A DNA stretch of 64,000 nucleotides from Larus michahellis. Lineage: Eukaryota > Chordata > Aves > Charadriiformes > Laridae. Positions within the stretch are counted from its first letter, which is position 1. Every line of letters starts with the position of its first letter. Under the pieces are notes generated by a model. It did not search any database. It worked only from the letters and a program-made list of their open reading frames with translations, and was not told the DNA's origin. The stretch spans positions 30,383,985 to 30,447,984 of the forward strand of contig NC_133898.1 of the NCBI RefSeq assembly GCF_964199755.1. Reading direction: 5' to 3'. Of the stretch, positions 61,970 to 64,000 are shown one piece after another. A program made the translations under genes and the position numbers.

Positions 61970-64000
<2,031 letters not shown>

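Overview
This is vertebrate nuclear DNA and almost certainly from a bird (a sauropsid at minimum). The evidence is split genes with GT-AG introns, three CpG-island promoters, and CR1 LINE 3' fragments ending in the ATTCTATG octamer typical of avian CR1. Introns are compact. No prokaryotic, phage, CRISPR or rRNA/tRNA content was seen.

Three protein-coding genes are recognised. (1) TRAF5, minus strand: seven coding exons between 466 and 5265 give an unbroken 262-codon N-terminal part (RING, TRAF zinc fingers, start of the coiled coil). The rest of the coiled coil and the MATH domain lie beyond the left edge. Its noncoding first exon and promoter are probably in the CpG island at 17.6-18.6 kb, leaving a first intron of about 12 kb. 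(2) RCOR3, minus strand: complete, 12 coding exons from 47902 down to 23699. Every junction is in phase, and the exons sum to 1638 nt (545 residues plus stop), with an ELM2 domain, two SANT domains and a proline-rich tail. Its 3'UTR probably runs to about 20.6 kb and its promoter is a large CpG island at 46.4-48.7 kb. (3) KCNH1 (EAG1/Kv10.1), plus strand: only coding exon 1 (62650-62722) inside a CpG island at 62.0-63.3 kb; the gene continues to the right.

The order KCNH1 - RCOR3 - TRAF5, with KCNH1 and RCOR3 head to head and RCOR3 and TRAF5 in tandem, is that of human 1q32, so this is a conserved syntenic block. The genes are not functionally coupled: TRAF5 is a TNF-receptor adaptor, RCOR3 a CoREST-family chromatin corepressor, and KCNH1 a neuronal voltage-gated potassium channel.

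The rest is intron, UTR and intergenic DNA holding two clear CR1 fragments, one probable degenerate CR1, homopolymer and simple repeats. No undescribed biological system is evident. The best unexplained signal is on the minus strand at 45.9-46.6 kb inside RCOR3 intron 2: a strong splice acceptor, a short open frame and two AATAAA signals, resembling a terminal exon of a truncated RCOR3 transcript or of a small nested gene. Several exon-like segments on the plus strand (19.5, 49.5 and 56.5 kb) may belong to divergent noncoding transcripts from the CpG islands.
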